A stretch of DNA of 64,000 nucleotides from Chytridium lagenaria (taxonomy: Eukaryota > Chytridiomycota > Chytridiomycetes > Chytridiales > Chytridiaceae). Location of the stretch: contig JAHLKC010000052.1 of NCBI GenBank assembly GCA_025449115.1, positions 172,580-236,579 of the forward strand. The letters are read 5' to 3'. Positions 46,756-57,945 of the stretch are shown here, one piece after another; within the stretch, counting starts at the first letter, position 1, and every line of letters starts with the position of its first letter. The notes beneath the pieces were generated by a model that worked only from the letters and a program-made list of their open reading frames with translations, had not been told where the DNA came from and made no database searches. The translations under genes were made by a program, and so were the position numbers.

Positions 46756-47405
46756 GCCTTAAACCAACTGTGTGACACGGGGTAGGTTTTTAAAAATCTT
46801 GCCGTGCTTCACGGGGGGGGTTTTTGGGTCCCCATAAGTCTTTTGAAATAGACTGGAGGTTGGGCCGGGGTCAAGTGGGGGGCAGGCCGGGGACTCTGGG
46901 CTGGGTTGTCACCCACGAAGCCTCTATAACTCCGTAGATTCGGTCCAGCCCAGCGGTCTGGATCAACCCCTACCACAAACTAATTCACATGTTGCCAGAA
47001 CGAAGCATCGGTTAATAAATCATTAAAGTGCTTCAATTGTTTTTCACCGCCCGCCTCCGCCGACGCCGTCGTGACTCCCCGTCATGATGGGGCTATCTTT
47101 TCATATTATTTATCCTTCTTTATTTTTTATTTAGCACATTTATACCAGTATGTTCTAAGGTGATATTCTTTTGTTTGAGATAAACGTTCTTGAAGAATTT
47201 CTTACTAAAGATATAACACTGGACGCATCTAGTAGGATCATCAACGCCTCAGTTGGATGAGTTGAAGAAAGACTAGTCGGCATAGTTTTTTAGGACGTGG
47301 TGGATGTGGCTGGATTTGATGCTGCGATGGGGGTTGCGTAATGGTTGACGTCTTAGGAACGCGGGTTTACAAAATAAATTTACTTTGTGTTGGGAAAAAA
47401 AAAAT
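46756..47405. other. Intergenic with a GC-rich block and a perfect 9-bp inverted repeat
   Basis: 46815-46975 is unusually GC-rich (GGGGGGGTTTTTGGGTCCCC and GGGCCGGGGTC runs). CTGGGCTGG at 46896-46904 pairs with CCAGCCCAG at 46945-46953 across a 40-base loop. No gene recognised; function unknown. Confidence 0.45.
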
Positions 47406-48547
47406 ATGTTCAACCCCAACCATGAGACCCCAACACACCGTCGCCAGTTTACGAATGAAGTTCCGGCCAACCTCAATCAAGGAGCACCCGTCGTTAGCTT
47501 CTATGCAAACGCTCAGCTGCTGACACCCGCCAACTCCATAGGCTCACCAGCTCTCTACTCCGCTCCGCCCGCTGGAGACCTCCAATCTCTGCAATCCATC
47601 ACACCTACCAGCCTACCATTCATGTATACCTCCGCTGGTTCATACATGTCATCAGTACCAGCAACGCGTAGAGCTTTGTCAGAGTACCTGTTCAATCCCC
47701 CGGGCTGTCATCCAACGAGACTCCGTACTTATCAACAACATCGTCAGGTATGAACAATCCATCCTACCCTTAACTCATCCATTGTGCCATCACAGAGCAT
47801 ACGTATATTCAAGGCAATATTCCTTACGGAGGAGTTCACTTCAACGTAAACCCCTCCATGCCGACCTCACATGTTCGTCCTCCATCGTACCAACCTCACA
47901 TGTTCGTCCTCCATCGTACCAACCTCCATCATTCCAACCCGCATCATCCCCAATCCCCAACTCAAACCCGAGATTTTTTCCCTCATCAAACCCCTCTCAA
48001 CAACTTCCCACTCACACTGCAAAGTATGCCTACGGCAAGAGCTATTGTGCCTTCCTCGCAACCATACCCTCAGATGCAAGAAGTTCGTCCGATTCTCGAT
48101 GCATCGGCAGTGACTGGAGATGATGAAGAGACTTCTGGAAGTAGACAGGTGTGATGGCGTATTGATTTTCTCTTTTCTAACCCTTCTAACCATGGCAGGC
48201 TCGTAGCGTGTTTACAAAAGAGCAAAGGGATATCCTAGAGGATCTTATGCGAAAAAAGCGACTGACAAATGGAACCGAACACCGAACTTTGCGGCATCAA
48301 CTTTCAAAGGAGTATGGCAGGAGTGAGGCTCAGATCAAAGTATACAGCACGTTTTTTCCGCTTATAACTGTTTCTAATAGGGGTTATTAAACGCTATCTC
48401 GAGAAAATGCAGAGGGCTGAGGAGGTTTCGCAGCAACTTCCACTGTCGGTGAGAAAACACAAACATTTCAATTAATATTCTGATCTTTAAAAGTCACGTC
48501 AGGTCAATGTTGAGACCGCTCTAATGCCGCCCCTCGTCACATCACAG
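47406..48547 (+). CDS. 5' part of a homeodomain-like DNA-binding gene
   Basis: Start MFNPNHETPTHRRQFTNEVP. A Pro/Ser-rich low-complexity region follows, with a frame break near 47700, intron 47748-47795, QGNIPYGGVHFNVNPSMPTS and a 29-bp tandem duplication at 47869-47926. Intron 48149-48198 precedes ARSVFTKEQRDILEDLMRKK and TEHRTLRHQLSKEYGRSEAQ, an arrangement like homeodomain helices 1-2. The third exon (intron 48340-48380) reads IKRYLEKMQRAEEVSQQ where a homeodomain helix 3 (WFQNRR) would be expected, so the match is partial. Intron 48449-48502, then VNVETALMPPLVTSQ and a GTAGGT donor at 48548. Likely a transcription factor-like protein. It may be continuous with the HMG-box-like exon at 50276. 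Confidence 0.45.
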
Positions 48548-50275
48548 GTAGGTGTTTTTGGGGTTCCATTGTATTTTCTTTTTATTTTTTAAAGGCTGGC
48601 TGTGACTCTTCTGGCCCAATATCCGAAAAGTTCAGAGAAAACAATAACCAAACCACCAAAAGTGACCTGAGCCCACCAAAAAATAACAGGGTCTCAAGCT
48701 ACACTCACCAAAAATACAACAAAAACCGATCTTTCTAACACCTGGGGGTCTTCACCTGCGGGAGTCTTGTTACTGAACCTGGGAGCAAGCCAAGAGGGTG
48801 CCAAGAGGCCGTTCTGAATGAGGTTGGGAGAGGATGCCAAAGTCTGTAGCAGCAAGGTACTTGGGATATAGCAGGGTAGCGAGTTCTGCAGTGTTTCCTG
48901 TTCAAACCGATGTTGCTGGCGACTTCCTTCAGGGTGGTAGAAAGAGAGAGATCTTGAGGTGCCTCACGAGATGACCAAGAGACAGAGGGATGGGAGGTAA
49001 TTTGGGGACAGCAGAGTTAAAACGAGAGGTCTTTTTTTTTCTTCAGTCCAAAACTTCTGAGGACCTTCCACACAAAAACTGCCCCTTTTTATAGTCCATT
49101 TCCCTTCACAAAATTAAGTTACTATATACAATATGTCTTTCATCCTCCCTCCTCAGCCCTTTATCAAAGTTCTTGTTCTTTTTCTAAGTTGCAGCTTCAT
49201 CATTGGTTCCTCGCGAGGGATAAGGGTGGCCAAGGTGACGCCGAGGGGAAGGGATGGGCTGGTGATATATTCTTTACCATATAGGGGAGGTCTGGTGGCA
49301 GTCTTGGGTCCCAGAAGAGGAAAGGCAGCATGGATGGACTATTCCATGACTACACAATCCAACCTAAAATATCCTGTCTTCTTAGCACACCTGTTGTCCT
49401 TCCAGGTGGGCGCTATTCAATTGGTCAATACTTAGACCCCTTGAATAACCTTGTATGCCTAAAATCCACCCATGGGATGATAGGCGCTTATCATTACCTT
49501 TTCCAGTAACTTGTGTGCTTCTTCCCTGGAGGGAAAGTAAATTTAGCATGGTTTACTCCAGGATAGATGCCCTTCACGAAAAGTCCACATGGCAGGTGCT
49601 TTTTTTAATGTCAGGAACTTGTCGCGTCACGTCGCGCCAACATAAAACAGTGAGTTTTTGCATAAATGAGGAAAATATGTGCTTTCCCTTCTTCATAGTT
49701 TATGAGGTCATCCTGTCATCAAAGAAGACCCAAAATTGGTATCAGGAAACTGTATCCTGTGTAGCATGTACTGGGACATGTGGCGGCTGAATTCGCCAAG
49801 TTAACGGCTTGGTTCAAAGCCCCAAAACCAGGTACTCTAAACCTCCGTGAGCTCTTTTTCATGACTTTCTGTGTTAAACTTGTCAGATTTATTTCTCAAA
49901 AATAAATAAATTTCATAATTGACTATCAGTGATTTTGCACGGAGTTCATATTTCTAAAGCCTTGATGTTGGCACTTTGCTGTGGTCCCTATACTCTGGTG
50001 TAACTGATAGACGCGTTCTGACACGTCAAGGAGATTCAGTTTCTTCTCCTCTTCATTCGCTGTCAACAGTTTTTCTGAGTTGTTTGTTTACTCTTTTATG
50101 TTAATTTTAGTCTAAGTCTTTTGCCCTCTGGTTTATCCGCGCCTATATGCGGACGTGTCAAGTGAATAAAGCCTTATTCTCAACCTGTTTGGTTTGGTGT
50201 GATTATTGGTCTTTATTGACCGTGAACCATCATGAAGTTCACATGGCACACTTAAATTATAATCGATTTCTTTAG
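48548..50275. other. 1.7-kb non-coding block inside a gene, possible old insertion
   Basis: The donor GTAGGT at 48548 and an acceptor-like TTTCTTTAG near 50270 bracket a region far longer than any neighbouring intron (41-140 bp). Inside there is no frame with a recognised domain; short frames of ~100 codons are atypical. Candidate LTR-like termini (TGTGAC near 48600, GGCACA near 50247) lack a target duplication. Interpreted as a foreign or expanded intron, not proven. Confidence 0.35.
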
Positions 50276-50487
50276 GGTTCTGCTTCAACATCCGGTTCCC
50301 GTTGCTGCCACGCGCGAAAATATGCGTCAAGATGTCAACGTGGGTCATCAACAAGGAGAAGACGATACGGAGAATAACAATACCCTGCCAGGTATCAAGC
50401 GACGAAAGGGATACAATTCCCTCACGTATTTCAGCAAAGTTCGCAGTGCAGTCATACAAGAGGGTGAGGAATTTTGTGAACAAGAGG
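50276..50487 (+). pseudogene. HMG-box-like exon, 5' half, disrupted by a LINE
   Basis: Reads PVAATRENMRQDVNVGHQQG, a charged linker, then KRRKGYNSLTYFSKVRSAVI and QEGEEFCEQE, resembling helix 1 of an HMG box (basic start, then Y-F). The exon ends at GAG G, directly before the donor GTGAG, which falls inside the LINE's target duplication. The remaining box lies at 56441 on the far side of the LINE. In the undisrupted allele both halves would be joined over one ~74-bp intron. Confidence 0.6.
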
Positions 50488-50492
50488 GTGAG
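50470..50492. repeat. LINE target-site duplication, left copy (23 bp)
   Basis: AATTTTGTGAACAAGAGGGT continuing GAG is identical to 56349-56371. It spans the last 18 exon bases and first 5 intron bases. Confidence 0.9.
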
Positions 50493-50559
50493 GAAATCAT
50501 ACAAAGTGCCAAAAGAATCGAATACCAACCATCAGCGAAGCTCCAACACCATCCTGACC

Positions 50560-52460
50560 CCACCACACCGTCTGATCGGCCGATCCCAAAGGCCACGGAC
50601 GCTGTAGGTGCTTTTCACCTTCTGGAACGAGAAACACTCAAGAATCTTGATAAACATCGACTTATTTGCCCTACCTGCCATCAATCGGGGTGTCATTGGT
50701 CTAATAAAGGGAATACTGGAGCTACCAGCGCCGCAGGACCCGTCGCCTATCTATTCGGTGCAACGGCACCGTCTCATCTCCCTGTGGTCATTCCATACGC
50801 CTCGTCACCCTTCTGCTCAAACAAACCGACTCGGACTTTCTGGATATCGGCAATCAACTCCAGGACGCTCATACCAGCCTTGCAGCTGCATCTCGTGAAG
50901 AACAAGCTCTTCTCCGTCAACCCAGATCAACCCAAGCAAGCCCTCCACTCTGCCCAACAATCCCCTGTCCCTAAACCATCACCATCCATCCTGACTCACT
51001 TTAGCCGCCTTGCCTCCCCAGCCAAGCACTCTTCCCTCCCGCACCCAACGAGTATCCACTCCTGAACCATCATCCCCAACCCTGTTATCTCAGCTCTCTC
51101 CCCCAGCTCCTCCTCCTTACCTGAACGCCAACACCCAGCTCCTCCCGCATTACCCATCCCCCGTCACCATCCCCTTCCCAAATCTTCCCTTTTTTTTTCC
51201 CAATCTTTGACAAATTTACCCGACCAAGATCAAAACAGAGAGATGTCTACCAGCAAGCAGACATTCAAGTCGCCTCTCCCACCCACCGCCTCGTCTCTCG
51301 GCCTTGCCACACCGCCTCCGCCGACCATTCCGTCCTCGCCAGCATGAGCGCTCAGATGTCTGAGCTCCTCCAAGAAGTCCGACTCCTCCGTGAAGCAAAT
51401 GAACGACTCCAAGCTACTCTCGCCATCAAAGACCTTGAGATCCGCCGCCTAACAAGCAAAGCCGAGGCCCCCAAACCCATCCTGACAGCTAGTACTACCC
51501 CTACACCACCGCCTACAACTAACAAAGCCACCAACATGAGACTGAGGAGGATGGAAGGTCGGGAGTCGAGTGAAGATAAACAGATGGCCGTTCTCCAAGC
51601 CAACATCACCAAATCTGTTGTCTCAGAAGTTATGGCCGCTCTTGACGCTAAAGACTCTTTCGCCAGCAGCAGCCACCCCAACGACGTCCTCCGCCCAAAA
51701 CTTTTTCTCAGCACTTTGACACCAGTACCCCCCGCACACCTGCTGGGATATGAGCTTTGCTGCAGCTACACGCCAAATCGCCCGCGGCAATGCCACCCCT
51801 GAACACGCCGCAAGAATTGTCTTCCGCAGCACCTTCCCACGCAGCTCCATCACCGGTATCTCCAATGTTTACATGCTGGTTACGTTCCCAAAGGCCCTCT
51901 CCGCTACGTACTATCCGTAACGCCTCTGCTGACTATTGGCATTGAGACCGGTGTTCTGGAAATCAGTTTTGTTGGACAGTCGGTTGTTCACCTTTTCTGT
52001 GATGACAGCAAAGTGGAAGACATACGCACCCGCCTAGCCGCCAAGGGAGTTTTTCTCCCTGATTTCAACCCCTAGAAGTCCCTGTCCTGGTGGTAGCTAG
52101 TAGCAAAACCAAGACCGAACGAGAAGCCGAAAGTCGCCGTAATTGTGCCCGACGCCTTGGGCTATGTATTACCGCGGAGGACAGCAGATTAAAGCGGCGT
52201 GTTTAGAAGGATTCGATGAAGATTTTGTTGAAGAAATTAGACTTGCTGCTAGTGAATACGCCATGGACCGATCTCGTCAATCTGCAGCAGCTGTATTTGG
52301 AGACACTGCTCCACCGTTGGAGGAGGAGGAACGACCTTTAGCTAAACCTCGGAAGCTTGCCAAACGCGTACCTGATGCACCTGCAGTTGCTGCAATGCCG
52401 ACATACAACCGCTTCGAGCATTTGAAGGTGATGATAACCAGATCGTGGACACCGACATGA
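50560..52460 (+). pseudogene. LINE ORF1 (zinc-ribbon-like N-terminus, coiled coil)
   Basis: GAFHLLERETLKNLDKHRLI leads to CPTCHQSGCHWS, a CxxC-H-type motif also present at 61530-61620 in a second element copy. Pro/Ser-rich sequence follows, then MSAQMSELLQEVRLLREANE and RLQATLAIKDLEIRRLTS (51344 on), a coiled coil typical of LINE ORF1 multimerisation. Later frames (AACLEGFDEDFVEEIRLAAS; 52210) read on in a different frame. At least three breaks make it non-functional as read. Confidence 0.7.
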
Positions 52461-52534
52461 GTGAGACCCATACAGCAACAGACATTAACGCGACCGTTAA
52501 TGTCTGAGGACGACCCACAGCATATTTTGCGGCT

Positions 52535-53230
52535 TGGATTCATTAACGCCCATGGACTAAGTGGTAAGGCTGATTTAATAACTGACGTATGTACTCATTA
52601 GAAATTGACCTCATGGCTGTCGTCGAAACCTGGTTGACCCCAACCGACGGGGTTCCTCTTCGACGTGTGGTGGTTAACGCCGCTGCTCCACCACGGCAAC
52701 AACACGCTCCTGGCCAAGCTACTGGACCGCGGGGCCATAAAGGAGTACTGATTGTGGATCCTGGAGAAAAGAGGTGGGGGTGGAAGTGGTGGGATATGAT
52801 GATGTGGCAAATGGGCTGCCGTGAAGGTTGGCCTCTGGTAATAATTATAGGTTATTTACCACCGCTTTCGGGGATGCGGTTGCGGCAGCAGCCATGCTGC
52901 TTGCATTTTCTACGTTCAGGGATCGGTGTTGCTTAGATACCCCACCTCACCGGTGGTGGTTATTGGGGACTTTAATGCTAGGATGGGGGCATTAACTGGA
53001 GATACAATGGTGGACCAGATAGAGGCGACGGTCGTGGATGAAGAATTGGATGGATGATCCAGAGTGGACTCGACTGGAACCTACCTCTGGAAATGGACGA
53101 CGCATTCATTTAACGGCAACGGGGTGACGGACCTGGCTTTGTTAATACCTTAGCATTACCACTGGTGCCAGAGTTAGTGGTACACGAGAAGATTACGCTG
53201 GGGAGCGACCACCTCTCCTCACTCTAGAGA
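52535..53230 (+). pseudogene. LINE ORF2 part 1: APE-type endonuclease
   Basis: RLGFINAHGLSGKADLITD, then LEIDLMAVVETWLTPTDG, VVVIGDFNARMGALTGDT near 52960 and ITLGSDHLSSL near 53200. These are the expected metal-binding and catalytic blocks (E in ETWL, D/N in GDFNA, D/H in SDH). The blocks are in different frames and a stop follows SDHLSSL. The endonuclease nicks the target strand that primes reverse transcription. Confidence 0.8.
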
Positions 53231-53543
53231 TCTCACTCCCCACCTCTTTCTGGAAACCGGCTTCTCGAGAATAACGTACGAAAGCTGGAAGGGAGGGATT
53301 AGAAAGGTTCAAGTCACGATTGGGAAGAAAGACGGGACACCTTGATGACGCAATTGGGAATGCTTGAGGTTACGGCAGCTGCACGACGTGTCACTCAGAC
53401 GTGTTGGGATGGAGGAACGACAACTTCTGTGGATGAGGCCTCGATAGCTGTTACAAAGTGGATTTTAAAGCCGCAGACTATGCAGTGGGGAGATTTAAGT
53501 TTAAAGGCGGACCCCACATAGTGGATTCGACACTCCGCATATT

Positions 53544-54962
53544 GTGGCATTGCGGGAACTGGCTCAAGCGGCACATGTAGCTTTTGCGGACTCACACCCC
53601 ATCTCAAACGCAAACGTTGGCGTTATCGTTGGAAGCCAACCGCATTTACCGACAAGCCGTCAAGAATTCACCGGACCCGGACTTTTCGCCAGCACGCCGA
53701 CGAACTCCTCCGCAAACCTCAAGTCGCAGCAAAGATACTGTCGTTCATCTGTCCCGTCAACAACGCTCCATTGTGGTCTGGATCCTGCTAAGTTACATGA
53801 ATACACGCAACACTTCAAGACAACTTTTGGTGCCGCACCGACTGGAACCGCCATGCCTGATGACGCCTTTCTTGACGCAACCGACCCCAAGGCTCCACGC
53901 AAAGTACTCCCCGACCCTTCGTGGATCACCGATGATATTATGGCTTTAGTGTTACACGCGACACCCTCTGGAAAGGCGACAGGTGCCGACGAGATCTTCG
54001 GGGAGATGCTATCGAGAGCCTCCCTTCTCATTAAAGACCCCCTACGCATTCTTTTCAATCTGGTAGCAATATACAACGCGGTGCCGTCTTCCTGGGTGGT
54101 CTCTAACGTGGCTTTGGTCTTCAAGAACAAGGGGAGTAACCAGGACGTCGCCAACTACCGCCCTATCTCGCTCATCTCCGTTATTCGCAAGTTGTTTGAA
54201 GCCGTTCTGAGACCTGTCATGGATAAGAGGATCCAACCTTACCTTGATATTGCTCAGGGCGGTTTCCGCAGCCACCGTTCCTGCCTTGATCAAGTATTTA
54301 ATCTACACGAAATCCTCCAGCACAACCCTGGCCTCAAGACGCTGTATCTGGACATCAAGGCCGCCTACGACACCGTGGACCGCCGCCTGCTCTGGTCTCG
54401 GTTTGCTCACTTACCTGCGTCACCGGTGACTCCCTGGGGGGGTGAAGCCTTTGATACAGAGACCCGTGATTCCGTTGTTCCTCTCCTTCGTTGTTTATTT
54501 GATTTTAATGTTGCTTACCTCCTGGTCCTTGGTTTTCGTTCTGATCCCATTCCTGTACAACGTGGTCTCCTCCAAGGGACACGGCTGGCTCCTGTTTTAT
54601 TCCTTTGGTTCATAAATCCTCTCCCTACTCGCTTACGCTCCCTTCATCAAACTCCTGTTGTTAACATTGCGGGTTGCCGCCTTAACTCTTTATTTCTAGC
54701 TGACGATACGACAATTTTTGCGGCGACCCTACCGACATTGCAACGTTTAGCCAAGGAGTGTTATGAGTGGGGGAAGGAGGTGGGGATTGAGTATGCACCG
54801 ACCAAGTCGGTTTTGGTCGCGGAGGGAATAGATACACTTGAGATGGGGGATGTGGTGCTGCACCCACAATCGTCGGCGGGGTTTCAGGATGGTGATGGGG
54901 TTACTGGGGGATATTACGGCGTCAATGATAAAACGAACCAACAAAGCACGCCGAACTATTAG
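53544..54962 (+). pseudogene. LINE ORF2 part 2: reverse transcriptase
   Basis: A 472-codon frame holds the RT: WVVSNVALVFKNKGSNQDVA, NYRPISLISVIRKLFE, FRSHRSCLDQVFNLHEILQ, TLYLDIKAAYDTVDR (motif A), QGTRLAPVLFLWFINPL (motif B region) and LNSLFLADDTTIFAAT (motif C, L-A-D-D). The frame ends at 54962, and the thumb/C-terminal part continues in other frames to about 55500, with a Cys/His cluster (QPCYNCDDDDAELAGTC) near 55640. Confidence 0.9.
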
Positions 54963-56348
54963 TCTCTTTCGTAGTCGAGGGATGAATGCGTGGGATGGAG
55001 CCTTCCTTTCAATTCTTCTGTTTAAAATGTTTATTCTCCTCTTTTTGAATATGGTCTTTCTTTACGCCCCCTTAATGATTCTGAGTTATCTCCTCTTCAA
55101 AGTCTCCAATCCACTGCACTTGATCCATCTTCTCTGTCCCTGTTTCCCACTAGTCTTTCTGCTCTTCACCTTTTCTGTAATGTCGTTCCTATGTCCTCGC
55201 GCAACCACACCTTAAACGCTTCTTTTCTCTTCCGTCTCCATCAAACAATGACGCCGGCCACTTGGCCGCGCGTATTTACCGCTTTTCTCGTGATCATGTT
55301 GTTACCTCCTCTTTGGTTCGCCGCTCAATTACCTCCACCTACCGTTTCTCTAATCCTCTTGGCCCTCTGTTTCTCCATTCCTTCAAAATATTGTCTTTAA
55401 CCTTTGTCCTGTTATCCATTCAAGTGCCGGCCAACCTCGTGACTCAGCACACCGCCTTCCCTCAGCCTTCTTTGACATTGCTCACCGAACCGCTCTGACG
55501 ACCCTTCGCGATGATGGATCTCGTTTAGGCCGTGCTTTCCCTGTCCTGGCTCGTGGCCGTCGTCATCGTATCATAGCGTCCGGCTCCATCCTTCATCGTC
55601 ACCAATTCAATGCTCTCGCTTACTGGATGTTGGACGCGTCGCTTACCACCAACCCTGCTACAACTGCGATGATGACGACGCCGAGTTAGCCGGAACATGC
55701 GTGGTCTCACTCAAGTAGACGCCTATCTCCTTGATGCAATCCCCACCCTACCGCTCTCTCTTCCTCAAGCACCAGGCTCCACTGTTCTCGATGTCCTCCT
55801 TTCGCGTCTTCGTTTCCCAGCCAATGCCACTCGCCTTCACCCCTCCCGTGTGAATGTCGTCTTTTGTGGAGGGGATTGAACGCATTCGTTGGAGATGCTC
55901 TGGACTCTGGCCTCTGTGGGATCTCGTCGCCAACTCGAGAGCAAGGGAACTTCAAGATATCATTGATGGTGCGCGACTTCCAGACCTGTATCGGTGGTAA
56001 CGTCTCGGCAAGAACTCGGCGGCTGACGCGGGCGGTGCTGCAAGATCATTGGGTGTTGGCACCTGAGGACCCTCTCTGAGGGTCCCGTATTTTATTTCTT
56101 TTCACGCTTTATGGTTGGTTGTTAAATACTTTTTACGTTTTATGGTTGGGTGTTGTTCCTTCTTGTTTAATCCTTTCTCCACGTTTACGCTTCCTGTTTC
56201 TCTTTACTCTAACGGTTGTTGCGCGTGGACTTTTGTTTCTTCTCGTGTAGTTCGTCATTGTACTTTTGTTACTGTCCTTTACGCCTGTACACCGATTTTT
56301 GAGTGCCCACCTTAGTCTTTCTTTGGATTGACGGGTCTTGGGACAATA

Positions 56349-56371
56349 AATTTTGTGAACAAGAGGGTGAG
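56349..56371. repeat. LINE target-site duplication, right copy (23 bp)
   Basis: Identical to 50470-50492. The donor GTGAGT of the host intron is intact only in this copy. Confidence 0.9.
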
Positions 56372-56440
56372 TAGCTGATATTCTGATTTAATTTTAATTA
56401 TCCGCTGGCAGCAATATTGAGTACCTTTCTTTTTTAACAG

Positions 56441-57405
56441 AGTTTCGCCGAGATGGAAAGACGCTGAGCTCAGATGGCAATAGCCACGACGGGATATTCA
56501 AGATTATACGTGAAGAATGGAAGGGGCTTTCAGAGACCGAGAAAGATGGATGGAAGGTTGAAGCCATGGCCTACAACGAGCATTTTAGAAATGGCGTTTC
56601 TCTAACGCCAAGGGAAGTAACTGAGGCCAGAAAACGGCATTTAACGGAACTTCAAGCTTTGATTAAGAAGGGTGGTATGGACCAGTTAACAATTGTTTCA
56701 GCTCTAATATTTATTTATACAGCGTATTATGGAATCGATATTTTAGTACAGGCCTTGGATCCTGGGGATGGGTCGACTTCAAAGGTTCATATTCTTAGCA
56801 ATAGTGAGCTTGATTTTTCTTTTTTTTTTATTAATTAATTGTAACATTTTAGGCCCAGTTGCGCGGAAGGTGTTGAGTCACATAAGGAAAACGGTTGAAC
56901 TCGAAGATACGTGGGATGCTGAGAGTTTCTTATCAAGATCAGTGAAGCTTCGAAGGTGCTCAAGGTTAAATATTGCTACAAGGTCAGCGAATTTGAAGGA
57001 CAATCTTGTGAAAAAGAGTAAGTTTTTGTTTTTCTTTCTTTGAGATAAGTGCTTTCATGCTTAACAAGTAGATTGACTTCCTACCCTTTTTTGTTTGTTT
57101 TTTTATTTCATTCAGTTAATGAAGCATACGAGAAGGCTGGACACCGTCGAAGGCTCGAGCAGCTTCCAAAGAAGGATATTGTTTCTGGTGACGCATTTTT
57201 CAGTCATAATATGACTCCTCCGGTAATGCTATCGTTCAAGCGCAAGAGGTGGAGTGCTGTAGACTTGGATGTTTTGGAGGGCCACCCTTTCGCCTTTACT
57301 ATTCCCGTTAATGCGGTTATCCCAGCTACCTCAGAACCTCTGGAAGCGGACGTAGGTAATGAAGATGGAATGGAAGAATTGGACCAGTTGGGCGAAGATA
57401 GCTAA
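56441..57405 (+). pseudogene. HMG-box-like gene, 3' half downstream of the LINE
   Basis: Starts after the acceptor TTTTTAACAG. EFRRDGKTLSSDGNSHDGIF and KIIREEWKGLSETEKDGWKV give the rest of an HMG box (the KxxxEEWKxLSExEK block is the diagnostic part), then HFRNGVSLTPREVTEARKRH and a helical region. Introns: 56804-56852 and 57018-57115. Exons continue PVARKVLSHIRKTVELEDTW, then INEAYEKAGHRRRLEQLPKK and FKRKRWSAVDLDVLEGHPFA, ending ELDQLGEDS at 57403-57405. Intact frames suggest recent disruption by the LINE. HMG boxes bind and bend DNA; this may have been a transcription or mating-type-like regulator, which is an inference only. Confidence 0.65.
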
Positions 57406-57654
57406 ATTTCTGATTTCGCTTTTAATTCCTGTTTTATTTTCTGTTTCGGTTCCCCTTTTTGCCTCTTCACATTTACTTAAAAATATGTCGTTGATGAATA
57501 ATGTTTTTTTGAATAAAAATGGGTTTCAGTGACCTTTAAAATATTACATATTTCAACTTAACTGTTTTTTATTCTATTGCTGTTTTGGTTTAAATAGAAA
57601 AAGTCTGTCGTTCCTTGAAACTATTGACTTCAAAAAAAATTAAATCCTGGTTTT
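57406..57654. other. AT-rich spacer after the HMG-like gene
   Basis: Contains the gene's 3' region. No other feature. Confidence 0.4.
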
Positions 57655-57945
57655 TTTATTAATCCAAAATATCTACGAAAAACGCGTTTTTTATATGTTT
57701 TTTAGTTAATCCAAAATATCTCAAATAATGAGTTTTTTTAGTGTTTTTCGTTAGTCTAAAATATCTACGAAAAAAGTGTTTTTTTATTTTTTTTTTAGTT
57801 TATCTAAAATATCTTCGAAAAACGCGTTTTTTTATTTTTTTTTAGTTCATCAAAAATATCTACGAAAAACGCGTTTTTTTTAACTTTTTAGTTAGTATAA
57901 ACTATCCACGAAAAACGCGTTTTTCAAATGGTTTTTAGTTAATAT
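57655..57945. repeat. Minisatellite of ~47 bp units with palindromic AAAAACGCGTTTTT core
   Basis: Six diverged units in tandem, each about AATCCAAAATATCTACGAAA continuing into AACGCGTTTTTTATATTTTT and TTAGTT. The core AAAAACGCGTTTTT is a perfect palindrome in four of the six units; two units are mutated (AATAATGAG, AAAAAAGTG). Unit boundaries approximate. Confidence 0.8.

Larger units (their letters stand above)
50493..56348 (+). mobile_element. Non-LTR retrotransposon (LINE), near full length, inserted in the HMG-like gene
   Basis: 5856 bp between the 23-bp duplications. In order: an N-terminal zinc-ribbon-like ORF1, a coiled-coil region, an APE-type endonuclease, a reverse transcriptase and a C-terminal Cys/His region. 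It ends in the short A-rich GGACAATAAA rather than long poly(A). Frames are broken in many places. The layout fits a Tad1/I-like clade, which was not tested. The 5' end, AAATCATACAAAGTGCC, is shared with a second fragment at about 61400, supporting full length here. Confidence 0.9.

Noticed and set aside
48600..50250. LTR retrotransposon with TGTGAC...GGCACA ends
   Set aside because: No target duplication, no paired LTR and no gag/pol coding could be read.
57655..57945. Regularly spaced repeats that might suggest a CRISPR array
   Set aside because: The units are contiguous tandem repeats without unique spacers, in a eukaryotic subtelomere; they form a minisatellite.
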